DNA of 64,000 nt. Origin: Heterohyrax brucei. Taxonomy: Eukaryota; Chordata; Mammalia; Hyracoidea; Procaviidae. Every line of letters begins with the position of its first letter. Position 1 is the first letter of the stretch. The position numbers and the translations under genes are program-made. The notes under the pieces are model-generated. The model was not told where the DNA came from, did not search any database, and saw nothing but the letters and a program-made list of their open reading frames with translations. Positions 1-11,061 of the stretch are shown piece by piece. The stretch is taken from NCBI GenBank assembly GCA_028571685.1, contig CM053141.1:134258833-134322832 (forward strand), given 5' to 3'.

Positions 1-34
1 ACTAAATGTAGGAACTCTGGTGTTAAAGTAGTTA

Positions 35-215
35 CATACTTGGCTGCTAACTGAAAGGTTAGCATTTCAAATCCACCAGCGATTCCACTCCGGGACAGAA
101 AAGACTGGCTATCTGCTCTTGTGAAGACTAGCCTTGGAAACCCTATGGGGCAATTCTACTCTGCCCTATAGGTTTACTGTGAGTTGGAATAAACTTGATG
201 ACAATAGTTTGAGTT
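35..215 (+). mobile_element. AfroSINE, long form
   Basis: The copy shows the tRNA-like head (tgctaactgaaaggttagca, then caaatccaccagc) and the common body ccttggaaaccctatggggc. The 3' part runs ctgtgagttggaa to cttgatgaca. It carries the extra internal stretch of about 45 bases between head and body that marks the long form. The head is incomplete at its 5' side. Confidence 0.85.
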
Positions 216-1079
216 TTGCTAGTTCTGCTTGTTGTTGTGAATAATTACATTTGAATATATGTGAATAATCTCTAGGGTTGTTGAGCCACGAAAGAGGAGT
301 TCAGCTCATTTTGTGACCTCTGTTGCCCAATCTCGTCATCCACATAGAATTTTTTCTTGCTTATTATTGACTTAGTGTCACGGAAGTAACCAATCTATAC
401 TATGTAACTGTTGCTGGTTAAACATATGCTCTCTGGTAGGTTCCTGCCCTAGGTGATGGAGATATTTGCCAAGAATGTGTCCTTGGGAAGAGTGTAAAGA
501 ATATGTAGTCTTACTGACTCCAAACCTGCAAGAAAATGACAGATTGACTATGCAGAGCGCAAGCTGAAACCTTCAGTTTTATTTCTTGAACATGATATAA
601 GTCACTTATTTGTATGTTTCTAATACTTTCTAGTGAGAAGAATCAGTTCAGTCATTTGCCTCATTTCACAGTTGAACACACTGTACCCCACGGAATCCTT
701 GCGGGCTCAACATGAGAGAATGAGAAGCCTTCGCTCTTTCTTTAACATCTGGCAAAGAAATTGTTTTCGTAACAATGATCTCTGCTACTCAGATGTCTTT
801 GCTAGCTGATCCCGAACACCCCTGACTGTGGCAGTAACCTCTGTACCAAAAGATTCTTCTAGCATTCTGTTCCTATTAAGTCTGTTTTTCTCCTTTGCTA
901 TTGAGAGAATTTTTGGCATATATTTTCCACCAAATTTGGTAAGATAATATTTTCTGTTTAACAAATAGAAAACAGGATATTGTCATTTTTTTAGGCATTT
1001 GGAGACATTCACAATTTTCACATAAGCCACTGCAAGCTTCAAACAATCCAGCCTCAGCCTTCTGTCCATAAAACAGGCC
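216..1079. other. Non-repetitive stretch, no feature seen
   Basis: Unique-looking AT-rich mammalian DNA. Frames here are short and have no splice context I would trust. No repeat family was recognised. Confidence 0.5.
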
Positions 1080-1455
1080 TAAAAAAAATCTGTTGCCACT
1101 GAGCCAGTTCTGAATCATGATGACTCCTTTCGTGTCAGTGTAGACTTCTGTTCCATAGAGTTTTCAATGACTGTGATCTTTGCAAAGTAGATCACCAGGC
1201 CTTTCTTCTGAGCTTCCTCTGAATGGACTTGAACCACCAGTCCTTTGGTTAGTTAACTCCATGGATAACTGAGTCAATTCTGACTCATAGTGACCCCATA
1301 GGACAGAGTAAAACTGCCCCATAGAGTTTCCAGGGAGCACCTGGCAGATCTGAACTGCTGACCTTTTGCTCACCACCCTTCGCGCATAACCATTACACCA
1401 CCAGGGTTTCCTGTGGTCAGTAGTCAAGTGCTTAACCATTAGCATCACTAAAGAG
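1080..1455 (-). mobile_element. Second-family AfroSINE, split by a nested AfroSINE
   Basis: Read on the - strand, the element has the head at about 1455 and the tail at about 1080 (tgttgccactgagccagttc on the + strand). Its middle contains gtagatcaccaggcctttct, which marks a second AfroSINE type lacking the ctccttggaaac body. It is interrupted between 1253 and 1422 by another SINE and resumes with cttaaccattagcatcac. Confidence 0.75.
1254..1408 (-). mobile_element. AfroSINE nested in an older AfroSINE
   Basis: This is a full-length short-form copy (gagtcaattctgactcatag through accaccagggtttcc). The flanks tcctttggttagt (1241-1253) and tcctgtggtcagt (1409-1421) are a 13-base target duplication with two mismatches. 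It therefore inserted into the surrounding SINE. Confidence 0.85.
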
Positions 1456-1669
1456 CTCCAGTGTGAGTCTCCACCTGCAAATTGGCTTGGAGCCTGGAAG
1501 ATACTGAGATCAGCCTGGTCCCAAATGCTTTTAATTAAAGTTTGCCTGGGGAGGGGGCTCTACCTGAAACCTCCCAACAATTGTTTTGGCCATCTGGACT
1601 GAAAGCTGACTGATAATCTCTTGGGAAACAGCAAAAGGGTGGCAGAAACTGGGGGTAATAAGGGATGTG

Positions 1670-1815
1670 CTGATGTGCTGATGCCAACCAAAAGGTCAGT
1701 AGTTCAGATCCACTGAGCACTCCTTGGAAACTCTATGGAGCAGTTCTGCTCTGCCCTACGCGGTCACTGTGAGTCAGAATCAACTGGATGGCAGTGGGTT
1801 TGGATTTGGGGTTTT
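1670..1815 (+). mobile_element. AfroSINE, 5'-truncated
   Basis: The copy contains aaccaaaaggtcagtagttc, ctccttggaaactctatgg, gtgagtcagaatcaactgga and the tail ggcagtgggtttggattt. The first third of the tRNA-like head is missing. Confidence 0.85.
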
Positions 1816-2254
1816 AATTGGGTGTGCTGTAAAGAGAACAAAAGCTGTGCATCATTGAGGAAAGAGGCTAGCTAAGCTGAGTGACAATCAGAGCTGAATC
1901 AGTGTGTGGTGCCTGGAGCAATCCTTTTTTGCCCTTTTCTCTTGGCGGGAACAGAATAATATGTACATATTTTCAGAATTAGATTTACCATCCTGGCATA
2001 TACTCACTCGTCTAAGCCAAAGATAATGCAAGGCATAGTTAAGGATGATGAGGGCTTGTGCTGCAGAACATTGCAGCCTAAGGTAAAACAGTGTTTTCTC
2101 CGGGGAGAGTATGAGATATTTTAATACAAACTTTTCATGTTGGTTGTCTCCATTCTGCTTTTAAAGCGTGTGTCCTTGGAGGGAGATGTGCTTTTATAGT
2201 TATTGTGAGAGTAATTAAAACTACAAAACCTAGTCTTGTGTAATTTATAAAATT

Positions 2255-2365
2255 TGAGTCATTCAGTAGGTATTTACGGAATGTCCGTTTGGGTGTCAGT
2301 CTTGTGCTGGAAACTGTGTAATGGCGGATTGTAATGTCACTTCTGCCCTCATAGGGCTTATGATC
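2255..2365 (-). mobile_element. L2-type 3' end fragment
   Basis: The + strand reads attcagtaggtatttacgga, then cttgtgctggaaactg, then tgccctcatagggctta. This is the antisense of the L2 3' terminus. It is degenerate, and a related MIR-type end is possible. A second weak copy of the same end may start near 2458 (ttattcaacaaacattttt). Confidence 0.45.
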
Positions 2366-2548
2366 TATTGGATTATACTGGAAAAACTTAACTTCTAGTC
2401 CATATTTACAAAACTTTAGAAGCATTTACCAGCTCATCAGATTTTTCCATCAGTTAATTGCTTCGTTTATTCAACAAACATTTTTGTGCTTTTGTTTTCT
2501 ATAAAGATGCGGTTTTAGGTGTTCAACATAATCAGCATTATTTAGGTA

Positions 2549-2709
2549 ACTGTTAGAGAGGTCCAGTGGTTAAGAGCCCAGCTGCTAACCAAAAGGTCAG
2601 CAGTTTGAATTCACCAGCTTCTCCTTGGAAGCCCTGTGAGGCAGTTCTCTGTCCCGTGTGTTAGCTGTCACTCAGAATCAATTTGATGGCAACAGGCTTT
2701 TGGTTTTAA
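2549..2709 (+). mobile_element. AfroSINE
   Basis: The copy is near full length: ccagtggttaagagcccagc, gctaaccaaaaggtcagcag, ctccttggaagccctgtg, cactcagaatcaatttgatgg and the tail ggcaacaggcttttggtttt. Confidence 0.88.
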
Positions 2710-3222
2710 GTGATATGCTAATAGCATGCATGTTTTAGTCCTTTAGACCACCATCTCAATGAAATTTCGGAAGTTGCTGCAAGTGGAAAAATGAGCAAGA
2801 CAGAAACTCAGCTAGGACTCAAAATATAGTGTATTTCAAAACAAATTAAGATGCACAACTTGACTGTTTTGGATTGACCCACCAGACTGTTGTTTCTTAA
2901 CGACAGTATCCAAGAGGCCAAGATTTGGGCCAGAGTCTTCAGGCTTTTATGACACGATTCCAGTGATAAGACAGAGAGTGAGAACAGGGCTGGATTTGTG
3001 CAGTGAAGGAACTCTGCAGACCCTGCATGAGACAGAGGTGCCTCATTGGGGACAAGCCTTGGCATTGCAGCTCCTGTCCCCAGTGTGTGGTCACGGTGCT
3101 CTCAGAGGCAGGGCTTCTAAAGAGTCTTCTCAAGAGCAGACTTAACTGTACTCACGTGCTTCAAAGAGAACTGGCAGAGCAGATAATCATCAGTGGTTTG
3201 AAAATGGCAATTGCTTGGTTAG
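2710..3222. other. Non-repetitive stretch, no feature seen
   Basis: No repeat family was recognised. Open frames occur on both strands (for example 2963-3302 on +), but they lack coding character. Confidence 0.4.
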
Positions 3223-4570
3223 GTTTCTCCCCCTATTCATTGATTTCTTTTGTTGTTGTTAATTTCATTGTGCTTTTGGTGAAAGTTTACAGTGCAGATT
3301 AGTTTCTCATTCAAAACTTTACATATACATTGTTTTGTGACACTGGTCACAAACCTGATGAAGTGTCAGCACCCTCTCCCTCCCCTTGCCCACCCTGGCT
3401 ACTCCAGGTTCATTTGTCCAGTCTCGCTGTTCCTGCTTGCCTTTTCGTCGTTGCTTTGGGGCAAGTGTTTCCCATTTGTTCTCGTATGTTTGGTTGAAGC
3501 AAGCAACATGTTCTTCACATGTGTTATTGCTTATTTTATAGGCCTGTCTAATCTTTGGCTGAAAGTGGACTTCGGAAGTGGCTTCAGCTCTCACTTAGAA
3601 GGTGTCCAGGGCCATAGTCTCAGGGGGTCTTCCAGTTTCTGTTAGCCCAGTAAGTCTGGTCTTATTTTGAGAATGTGAATTTTGTTCTTTTTTCTCTCAC
3701 TTTGTCCGAAACCTTCTATTGTGATCCTTAGCAGAGTTGTCTGTGGAAGTACCTAGCACCATCTAGATTTTCTGGCCTCAGGATGTGGTTCATGTGGTCC
3801 ACTAGTCCCTTGGACTAATAGTTTCCATGTATCTTTGGGTTTCTTCATTCTTCTTTGCTCCAAATGTGATGGGATCAATAAATAAATTTTAGAAGGCCAT
3901 TCTCAAGCATTTAAGACCTCAAAATCTACTCAGCAGAGTAGGGTGTAGAACATTTTTTTATGGACTTTGTTATGCCAGTTGACCAAGATGCCCCCCAAAG
4001 ACCATGTTCCCCAGCAGTCAGCATCAGTAATTCGGTCCCTCAAGGTGTTTGGATGCATCTAGGAAGCTTCTACATCTTTGCTTTGGCTATATCATGTGTT
4101 GTCTTTCCCATCACCTAAGTTAACTCTTGTCTACTAACTAATTAGTGAATTTCCCTCCCGACTCCTTCCTTCCCTCATAACCATCAAAGATTTTTTTTTT
4201 TCTTGTGTGTAAACCTTTTCCTAGTTTTTTATAATAGTGATCTCAGGCAATTATTTGTCCTTTTGTGACTGGTATATTCCGCTCAGCACAATGCTTTCCA
4301 GATTCATCCGTGCTCTGAGATGTTTCTTGCCTTCATCATTGTTCCATTGTGTGTATGTACCATAGTTGGCTCATCCATTCATCCGTCGATGGGCACTTAG
4401 GTTCTTTTCGTTTTTTGCTATTGTGATTAATACTGCAGTGAATATAGGTGTGTATATGTCTATTCCTGTGACAGCTCGTACTTCTCTAGGACATATTCTT
4501 AGTAGTAGAATGGCAGAATCACAGGATATTTCTGTTTCTAGAGTTTTAAGGAGATGTCATATAGTTTTCT

Positions 4571-4713
4571 GGAGCCCTGGTGGATAGTTGTTAAGAGCTT
4601 GGTTGCTAATCAAAAGGTCTTCAGTTCAAATCCGTTACTCTGTCCTTGAAAATCCTATGGAGCTTTTCTACTCTGTCCTGTAGGGTTGCTAAGGGTTTGC
4701 TTTGGTTTGGCTT
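4571..4713 (+). mobile_element. AfroSINE inserted in the L1 3' region
   Basis: The copy runs from ggagccctggtgg to ggtttgctttggtttgg. L1 flanks catatagttttct (4558-4570) and tatataattttcc (4714-4726) are the target duplication, and removing the SINE restores continuous L1 sequence. Confidence 0.92.
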
Positions 4714-5309
4714 TATATAATTTTCCATAGTGGCTGTACCATTTTACATTCCCACCAGCAGTGCACGAGAGTTCCATCCTCCTTGCAGCTTCTCTAGCAT
4801 TTTTTATTTCCTTTTTAGTTAGTGTTAGTAGAGTCGGCGTCCGATGGTATCTCAGTGTAGTTTTGATTTATGTTTCTCTGATGGCTAATGATGCTGAGCA
4901 TTTCTTCATGTGTCTGTTAGCAACCTAAATTATCTTCTTTGGTGAAGTCTCTGTGCATAGTCTTTGCTAGTTTTTGAATTGGATTATTTTTCTTTTTGTG
5001 ATGGAGGTATTAAAATGTTCTATAGGTTTTAGGATGACACCCTTGTTGGATATGTTGTAGCCAGAAAAAATTGTCTCAGTTTGTAGGTTCTCATTTTACT
5101 CTTTTGGTAAAGTCTTTTGATAAGCATAAGTGTTTAAATTTTTAGACCCTCCCAGTTACGCAGTTTCTTTTCTGTATTTGAGCATGATTTGTTATCATTT
5201 GTATTCTATTCATGCCATGTATAATGCCCTTACTGTTGTCTGTATTTTTTCTTCCATGGTCTTTATCATTTTAGGTTTTGCATTTAGGTCTTTGATCCAT
5301 TTTGAGTTG

Positions 5310-5385
5310 GTTGTGTGTATGGTATGGTGTGGTATGTGGTGTGGTGTGGTGTGTGGTATGGTATGGTGTATGGTATGGTATGTTT
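5310..5385 (+). repeat. Imperfect GT-rich pentamer repeat
   Basis: Runs of tatgg and tgtgg units (ggtatggtgtggtatgtggt and similar) lie inside the L1 copy. This is a degenerate microsatellite. Confidence 0.85.
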
Positions 5386-6180
5386 TATTTTTTTACAGAT
5401 GGACATAAATTTTGTTAAAAAGTCTCTTTTCCTCCATTCAGTGGACTTTTGTTCTTTGCCAGAGAGTGGCTGACTATAATCCACTGCCCCTGAGCTGGGT
5501 CTTATTTATAGGGACCCTAGAGGTTAACATAGAACTTCCCTATAGGTAACTATACATGGATGGATTTGTGTCTGGGTTCTCAGATCTGTTCTATGGGCCT
5601 ATGTGTCTGTCATTGTACTGGTACCAGGATGCTTTGACTGCTATGTCTGGATAGTAGGTTCTGTGGTCAGGCAATGCGGGGTCTCTTACTTTGTTCTTTT
5701 TCTTCAATAATGCTTTGCTTATCCAAGGCCTCTTTCTTTTCCATATACAATTGGTAATTAATCTTTCCATCTTGTTGAAGAACGCTGTTGGCAATTGTAT
5801 TGGGATCATATTATATCTGTAGATTTTTTTGGTTAGAGTTGAAATTGTCACAGTATTGAGTTTTCCTGTGCATGAGCATGGAAATGTTTTTCCACTTTTG
5901 TAAGTCTCTTTTGGTTTCTTGCAGTAGTGTTTTGTAGGATTTTTTGTATAGGTCTTTTATGTCCCTGCTTAAATTTATACATAAGTATTTTATCTTTTTA
6001 TGGGCTATTATACATGGTATTGTTTTTGTTATTTCCTTTTCAAATTTCTCTTTATTGATGTATAGAATCCAACTGGTTTTTGTACATTGATCTTATTATG
6101 TCCTGTTACTCTGTTGACTCTTTCTATCAGTGCTAGTAGTCTTCCTGTGGAATGTTTGGGGAAGGATACAAGCTTACTTC

Positions 6181-7646
6181 TCCTCATTCAGCAACTGGCA
6201 GAGTAGTGGGAGGTAAGGGTGGTGCAGAGCTGGTGTAGAAGTGGTCCCTGAGCACCACGGATGCTGTAGCCACGGCAGCACTGCAGGGTCTGGTGGGAAG
6301 GATGGTGTTGGGGTCAGGGCTGGAGGGGGAATACAGAAAAGAAGACAGACAGAAAGGAAAAAAGGAAAACAAAATGTAGCTGATGGATAGGTTGCCGAAT
6401 GGACCTGGGGGCATGTAGGAAGCCAGGGCGAAGGGTGTATGTGGCTAGGCGAGAAGTCAAAAAATAAAATAAAATAAATGGTACAGTGGTGGCTTGCAGA
6501 TGGGGATGGGATGGACCCAGGGCAGTGATGATTTGGTGGTACTCTATCTTGGGCAGTATGAAAGGGGCAAGAAGGAAGGGAGGGGAGGTGGTCTGTGGGG
6601 TTAGGCGGGAGGGAGATAAAAAACTAACAAAGGAAGAGTGAAAACAATGGTGGCTCTGGGAGGGCCAGTGCGTGGGTGTGGGGCAGGTCCCGTCCGTGGG
6701 AAGGAAGGAGAGATCACCTGGGGTGGGGGGCTAGTTGGGTTGTGGAGAGAAAAGAAAGAAAACGGCATGGTTGGAGCTGGGGGGTTGGGGTGCAGTGGCA
6801 GCCATTGGAGTTTGGCTGATGGGTGGGGAAGGGGGCGAACAGGGCTAGGTGGGAGGGAGGAAGAAAAGAAAAGGCAGTTGGGTTGGTTTGGGCCGGTTGG
6901 GAAGGGTAGACCTGGGGGCTAGTGGGAGGGGAGGGGATGTACTGGCCTAGGTGGGAAGGAGAAAACAAAGAAAGGGGGAAAAAATGAAAGGAAAAATAGT
7001 AGTTTGGTGGGTCTGTGGGTGCAGGTGGGGTAGGTTACGGGTGGTGGTGGGCTACTGGCCCTCTAGCTGCTGTGGTGCCGCATGGCCTGGTGGGAATGGG
7101 GAGAGGCTGCCTACAGGGCTAGGTCAGAGAAGGAAAAGGAAGGTGGCGGGGGAGGGTGGCATGTTGGGAGCAAGACAGGCCTGGGTGGCAGAGTCAGTGG
7201 CCCTCTGGCTAAGCGGCATGTCATGGCCCATTGGGAAGTGTTGGAGATGACAGGGCAGAAGAATGAGTGGGGGGAAAGAGTATTTCCCTGGTTACCGGGT
7301 GCTTTACCTCCTGTTGGGTGCTCTGTGAAGTTGCCTTCCCATGCTCCCTGTCCAGGGGTCATTGTTGGCTGTGTTCCAAGATGGCAATGCTGTCCTGTGT
7401 TATTTGGTAGAGACGTCCCCTCCGTATCTGTCCTCATTCTCTGTTTTCCTTCAGTTTCTTCTTCTCTCTGGTGTGTGGTCTAGTGCTTTACTCCTTCCCT
7501 TGATGTGTCTGTGATTCCAGGATTGACGCTTTCATCTGTTTTACTTGGTTTCACACTTCTTCGCTGCAGAGGGAAAGTGTGGCACCTGTGTTTAGGGCGC
7601 TGCAAGTCTGAATTTAGCTTTTTAATCTCACTGTCCAACTCTGTAG
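6181..7646 (+). mobile_element. G-rich block, probable inverted L1 5' UTR
   Basis: About 1.2 kb is strongly G and purine rich, with loosely repeated units ending in forms such as ctaggtgggaagga or ctaggtgggaggga followed by a-rich spacers (aagaaaagaaaagg, aaaacaaagaaagg). It then changes to a pyrimidine-rich stretch (ctgttttccttcagtttctt). This resembles an L1 5' UTR read in + orientation, directly abutting the - strand L1 3' half, which is the layout expected from twin-primed 5' inversion. Identification is by composition and context only. Open frames here (6638-7483) have the low-complexity G/R/W/E make-up of noncoding G-rich DNA. Confidence 0.5.
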
Positions 7647-7663
7647 TGGCAATCGGCTGTTAG

Positions 7664-7984
7664 AGTTGTTTGTATAAGAAACTAATATTTAATTGCTTTT
7701 CATAATGGAAATATTGTTATAGTTTTCCCATCCCTAACTCTTATCTGAACTACCACAAAATTAACAATACGGAGTCCCGGAAGCAGCCAAATATTCCAGC
7801 CTTCCTTGAGATTAAATTGTACAAACCCAAAGATAAGCTGTCAGGTATACCTTGTTAGAGACCACCAAACTGGAAAGAATATTATATTATCTTTGGAATT
7901 CTTTCCCCAAGTGTTCTGCCTGTAATCAGTGGTTGTATTTGACATTTAAAATATTTATTTAGCTTCTTCTGAATTTTTTGAAAT
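7664..7984. other. Non-repetitive stretch, no feature seen
   Basis: AT-rich sequence with no recognised repeat or coding segment. Confidence 0.4.
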
Positions 7985-8106
7985 GGAGCTTTAAGTGGAA
8001 ATTTATAATCTAAGTTAATTTGCCATACAAAACCCTGCACACATACCACTCTACAACTCCAGCTGCTCTGCACACCCTGTGACAGCACACTGCTTTGTAG
8101 CTTCAT
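7985..8106 (-). mobile_element. L1 3' UTR terminal fragment
   Basis: The + strand sequence agtggaaatttataatctaa, aatttgccatacaaaaccct and cctgtgacagcacactgc matches the larger L1 3' ends at 21,640 and 36,900. Only the last 120 bases are present, so this is a severely 5'-truncated copy. Confidence 0.75.
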
Positions 8107-8337
8107 CTTTTAAGTAGTGAATGTCAGATGTTTCATCAGATTAACATGCAAAATAATAAAAAACAGAAATATGTCAGAGACAGGTGAAAGACGTAAAATT
8201 ATTGAATTTTCTTCCCTGTATTTTGAGATGCCACCATTGTATCTGGAATTAGAAAAGAATCTATTGAGTAAGATTTAGTGGAAAAATAAGGAAGCTCTGA
8301 GCTATGCTTATTCCCTCAGATGGGGAGACCAGAAAAT

Positions 8338-8496
8338 CAAATCTGTTGCTGTCAAGTTGACTCCAACTCATAGTGACCTTGTAGGACAGAGTAGAACTGC
8401 CCCACAGGAGTTCCAAGGAGCAGCTCATGCAGTCCCACTGCTGAGGTTTGGGTTGGCAGCTGAGTGCTTAATCAGTGCACCACCAGGGCTCCTCAG
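8338..8496 (-). mobile_element. AfroSINE
   Basis: The + strand reads caagttgactccaactcata, ggacagagtagaactgcccc, ttccaaggagcagct and gtgcaccaccagggctcc. Full-length antisense copy. Confidence 0.9.
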
Positions 8497-8511
8497 GCGT
8501 TGCTGGGGCAA

Positions 8512-8690
8512 TAATAATGAGACAGGCTTAATGTGGTGCAATTACTGTCAAGCATTATTCTAACTACTTAATAAGGATTATCTAATGTAATCTCCCGTAA
8601 CTTTGTAGAGAAGATACTGTCATTATCCCAGACGATACTGTCATTATCCCCTTCTCATACATACTTAATAATCTTATCGTAGTAGCTTGT
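8512..8690 (-). mobile_element. MIR-like fragment with internal duplication
   Basis: The order of elements (ctaactacttaataaggatt, taatgtaatctcccgtaact, gaagatactgtcattatccc) fits the antisense of a MIR. The piece gatactgtcattatccc is present twice (about 8623 and 8633-8651), a small local duplication. Confidence 0.4.
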
Positions 8691-8699
8691 TTAGTTTTT

Positions 8700-11060
8700 A
8701 TTCTCTCCAAACCCACATGACAGTAACTTTTTGGAAAGGGAATCAAAGTATTACTTTATGTAAAGCTTCATTTTGAGAACAAGAGACCCTTAATTAACAA
8801 ATGTCAATATAACTTATTTATAAAATACATTTGTTAAGATGATGCTAAAGTATTCTTAAAGTATGCATTGTATTTATTGATCTTATAATCTTCAGATCTG
8901 TGCTGTTGGACAGCAAAATTTCAAAGACCCCACTGCTGGCAGGCGTCATTTTAGTTTTTCTAAACATGAGACTAAAATCCCACATTAAAAGAAGACAAAA
9001 ACAAAATCCTTTCAAGTGTACAGTACACATTAAGACAAATGGCAGCAGGCGGAAAGGCAGGTTGTGTAGGGTAGTGGCCAAAAGGAAAGAACCTGACTTG
9101 AATACTGTCCACAAGTAAAAACACATCTTGAACCGGGCTACGTGGAATTTCATTTCTTTCTTTGTTCTGACTGAATGCTAAGTGAGTTACTTTTCAGGCA
9201 TCAATAGAGCAATTATGCAGTTGTGTCCGTTAAGAATATGTGCTTATGTGGTTTGCCTGTTGGTTTAAAGCAGTGAAGTAGAAAGACTGGAGTCATTATG
9301 GGTTTGATTTGTCAAAAGACACAGTTAAAAGTAGTTACATGTATGAGATATTGTAGAAAACAATTCAAGTTCTCAGCACAATTTAAAGGAAACTGTAAGA
9401 GTCTGTTCACAAATTAACAAAATTTCTTCATGAACTGATCTTATTGCAAGACAGTTATTTATCATGATATTGAAACCACAGCATATACTACCTTCCTACA
9501 AATTCAGATTCTAACAGATACTTTTCTGTGTCAAACCAATGAACATTTACCCTGACAATCAAACATGGCAGGCTCCTTGTTGGTATTTCCTGTTTCCTGC
9601 CTTCACAAACATCCCTGTTGCTGTCTTTCTCCCCTAAGTTTGGCACGTCGCTCTTGACTGAGAATAGTCTTGATATAAACTTCAACAAATTGCAGATATA
9701 GTGGTACAGCAGAATTCTTTTTGAAGTGTTTAAAGAATCTTGCCATAGCAGGTGATCTACACGTCAGAGAGAATAACCATTTTAGAACATCCACCAAGTC
9801 ACAGACTCTCTAGATCCACTTTGGAGCGTTGTGTGATGTGCACAGAATCAGCACTTGTAGACTCGTTTCTCTGAACACTAGTACACGTACTCAAGCTTAT
9901 CCCTGCTTGGAGAAAATGAAATGGCAAAACAAAAGCAAAATTCTTCTCCTGGGAAATTCATGGTTTTCCCTGGTACAAATGTGAAGCCCAAAATTGATGA
10001 TCCTGGAAAATTTGGCATAAATCAGCAAAAACACTTGGAAACCTGGTACCTCCAGGTTAATTTGTTTTGTTATATCAAGAGGTAGATACCCAGCTTTGTG
10101 GTATGCTAGTGGAAATGTGATATTTAGATGCTGTCAGTACATTGTGTGAATTTCCTTAATAGGCTTATTTAAAATTTACTGTAAATGTTTCCCATTGGAA
10201 TAGAGATATGGCTCTCTCCAATCTCTCACTAAATGAAACAATTAGGGTTAGTGCCCAATGTCAGTTTTGCTTTTTGAGGTTTGGAAAGTTTAAGGAAGTC
10301 CATCAAGAGAATGAAGAGAAGTTTTCTGGTGAGTGGTAAGTAGCATGTGGGCAGTTTGCTGTGAGGGCCACTAATTAGAATGGTAAACAATTTGCTTACA
10401 TTTTTAAACTTTATTAAACTCACATCTTTAAAAAATTGCCAAGGACTAATGAGATCATGCAAGCAGCTGTATTCTTGTGATAGAAATCTAGCAGGATTAC
10501 ATTGTGCTAAATGAAAAACAGGCACACATTTAAGAATAATTGACAAAGAAATGTAAATATATTTGATGAATAAAATATTTCTATGATGACTTGATGTACC
10601 CTTGGGTTCTGTCTTTCCAGTCCCATGTTGGTTGTTTTCCAAATGTAAGCTGTTCTGTGCAGCTTAGGTAGTAAGTATTCAGTGCTCTCTTTTTGTTGAA
10701 GCATAAGCTAGAAAACTGAGGGAGAAGGCTTGTAAAACTGGCAAGCACAAGGGTGACAAAATTATTGTCCATTTACTTGCACTTTCTTTTGTTTAATGAG
10801 TCAAGTACACTTTCCAAGGCACTCATGCGCAGAGGCCCAGCTACAATGTGGCAACAGGGCAGATTCAAGATTTCATCCATAGCCCTGATAAGCGTTGGAG
10901 AAGTACAGAAAGCTCTTGCTTAGGGAGTAACCTGAGTCTGTGATCCTTCGGAATGTACAGGGCCACAAGGTTCTATGAGAAAGCCAAGGTTAGCCCTTTA
11001 AAGTCTTACTGTATTCAAAAATCAACTTCCACTGACTCTGAGAAAAAAAAATACATGAGC
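8700..11060. other. Largely unique stretch, nothing assigned
   Basis: About 2.4 kb without recognised young repeats. Short frames on both strands (for example - 9603-9797 and - 10229-10642) have no supporting splice sites or homology that I can see. AT-rich throughout. Confidence 0.45.
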
Positions 11061-11061
11061 T

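Larger units (their letters stand above)
3223..6180 (-). mobile_element. L1 LINE, 3' half (ORF2 C-terminus and 3' UTR)
   Basis: The sense strand is -. The frame at 5591-5851 reads as the C-terminal part of L1 ORF2 protein (NCIWKRKRPWISKALLKKKN, then YYPDIAVKASWYQYN), just past the reverse transcriptase domain. Toward lower coordinates come the last L1 segments, including the antisense of the 'gaatggataaac...' type end near 4360-4400, and then a 3' UTR reaching about 3240. The 3' edge is T-rich on the + strand, as expected for an old poly(A) tail. A SINE interrupts it at 4571-4713, and a simple repeat lies at 5310-5385. ORF2 is broken by stops and most of it is missing, so the copy is dead. 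Confidence 0.85.

Noticed and set aside
6638..7483. Frames rich in G, R and W as coding
   Set aside because: They follow from G-rich low-complexity DNA, open in several frames at once, with no conserved pattern.
9603..9797. 64-codon - frame with protein-like composition (FKHFKKNSAVPLYLQFVEVY)
   Set aside because: No splice sites, no start context and no homology I can recall; length is within chance for AT-rich DNA.
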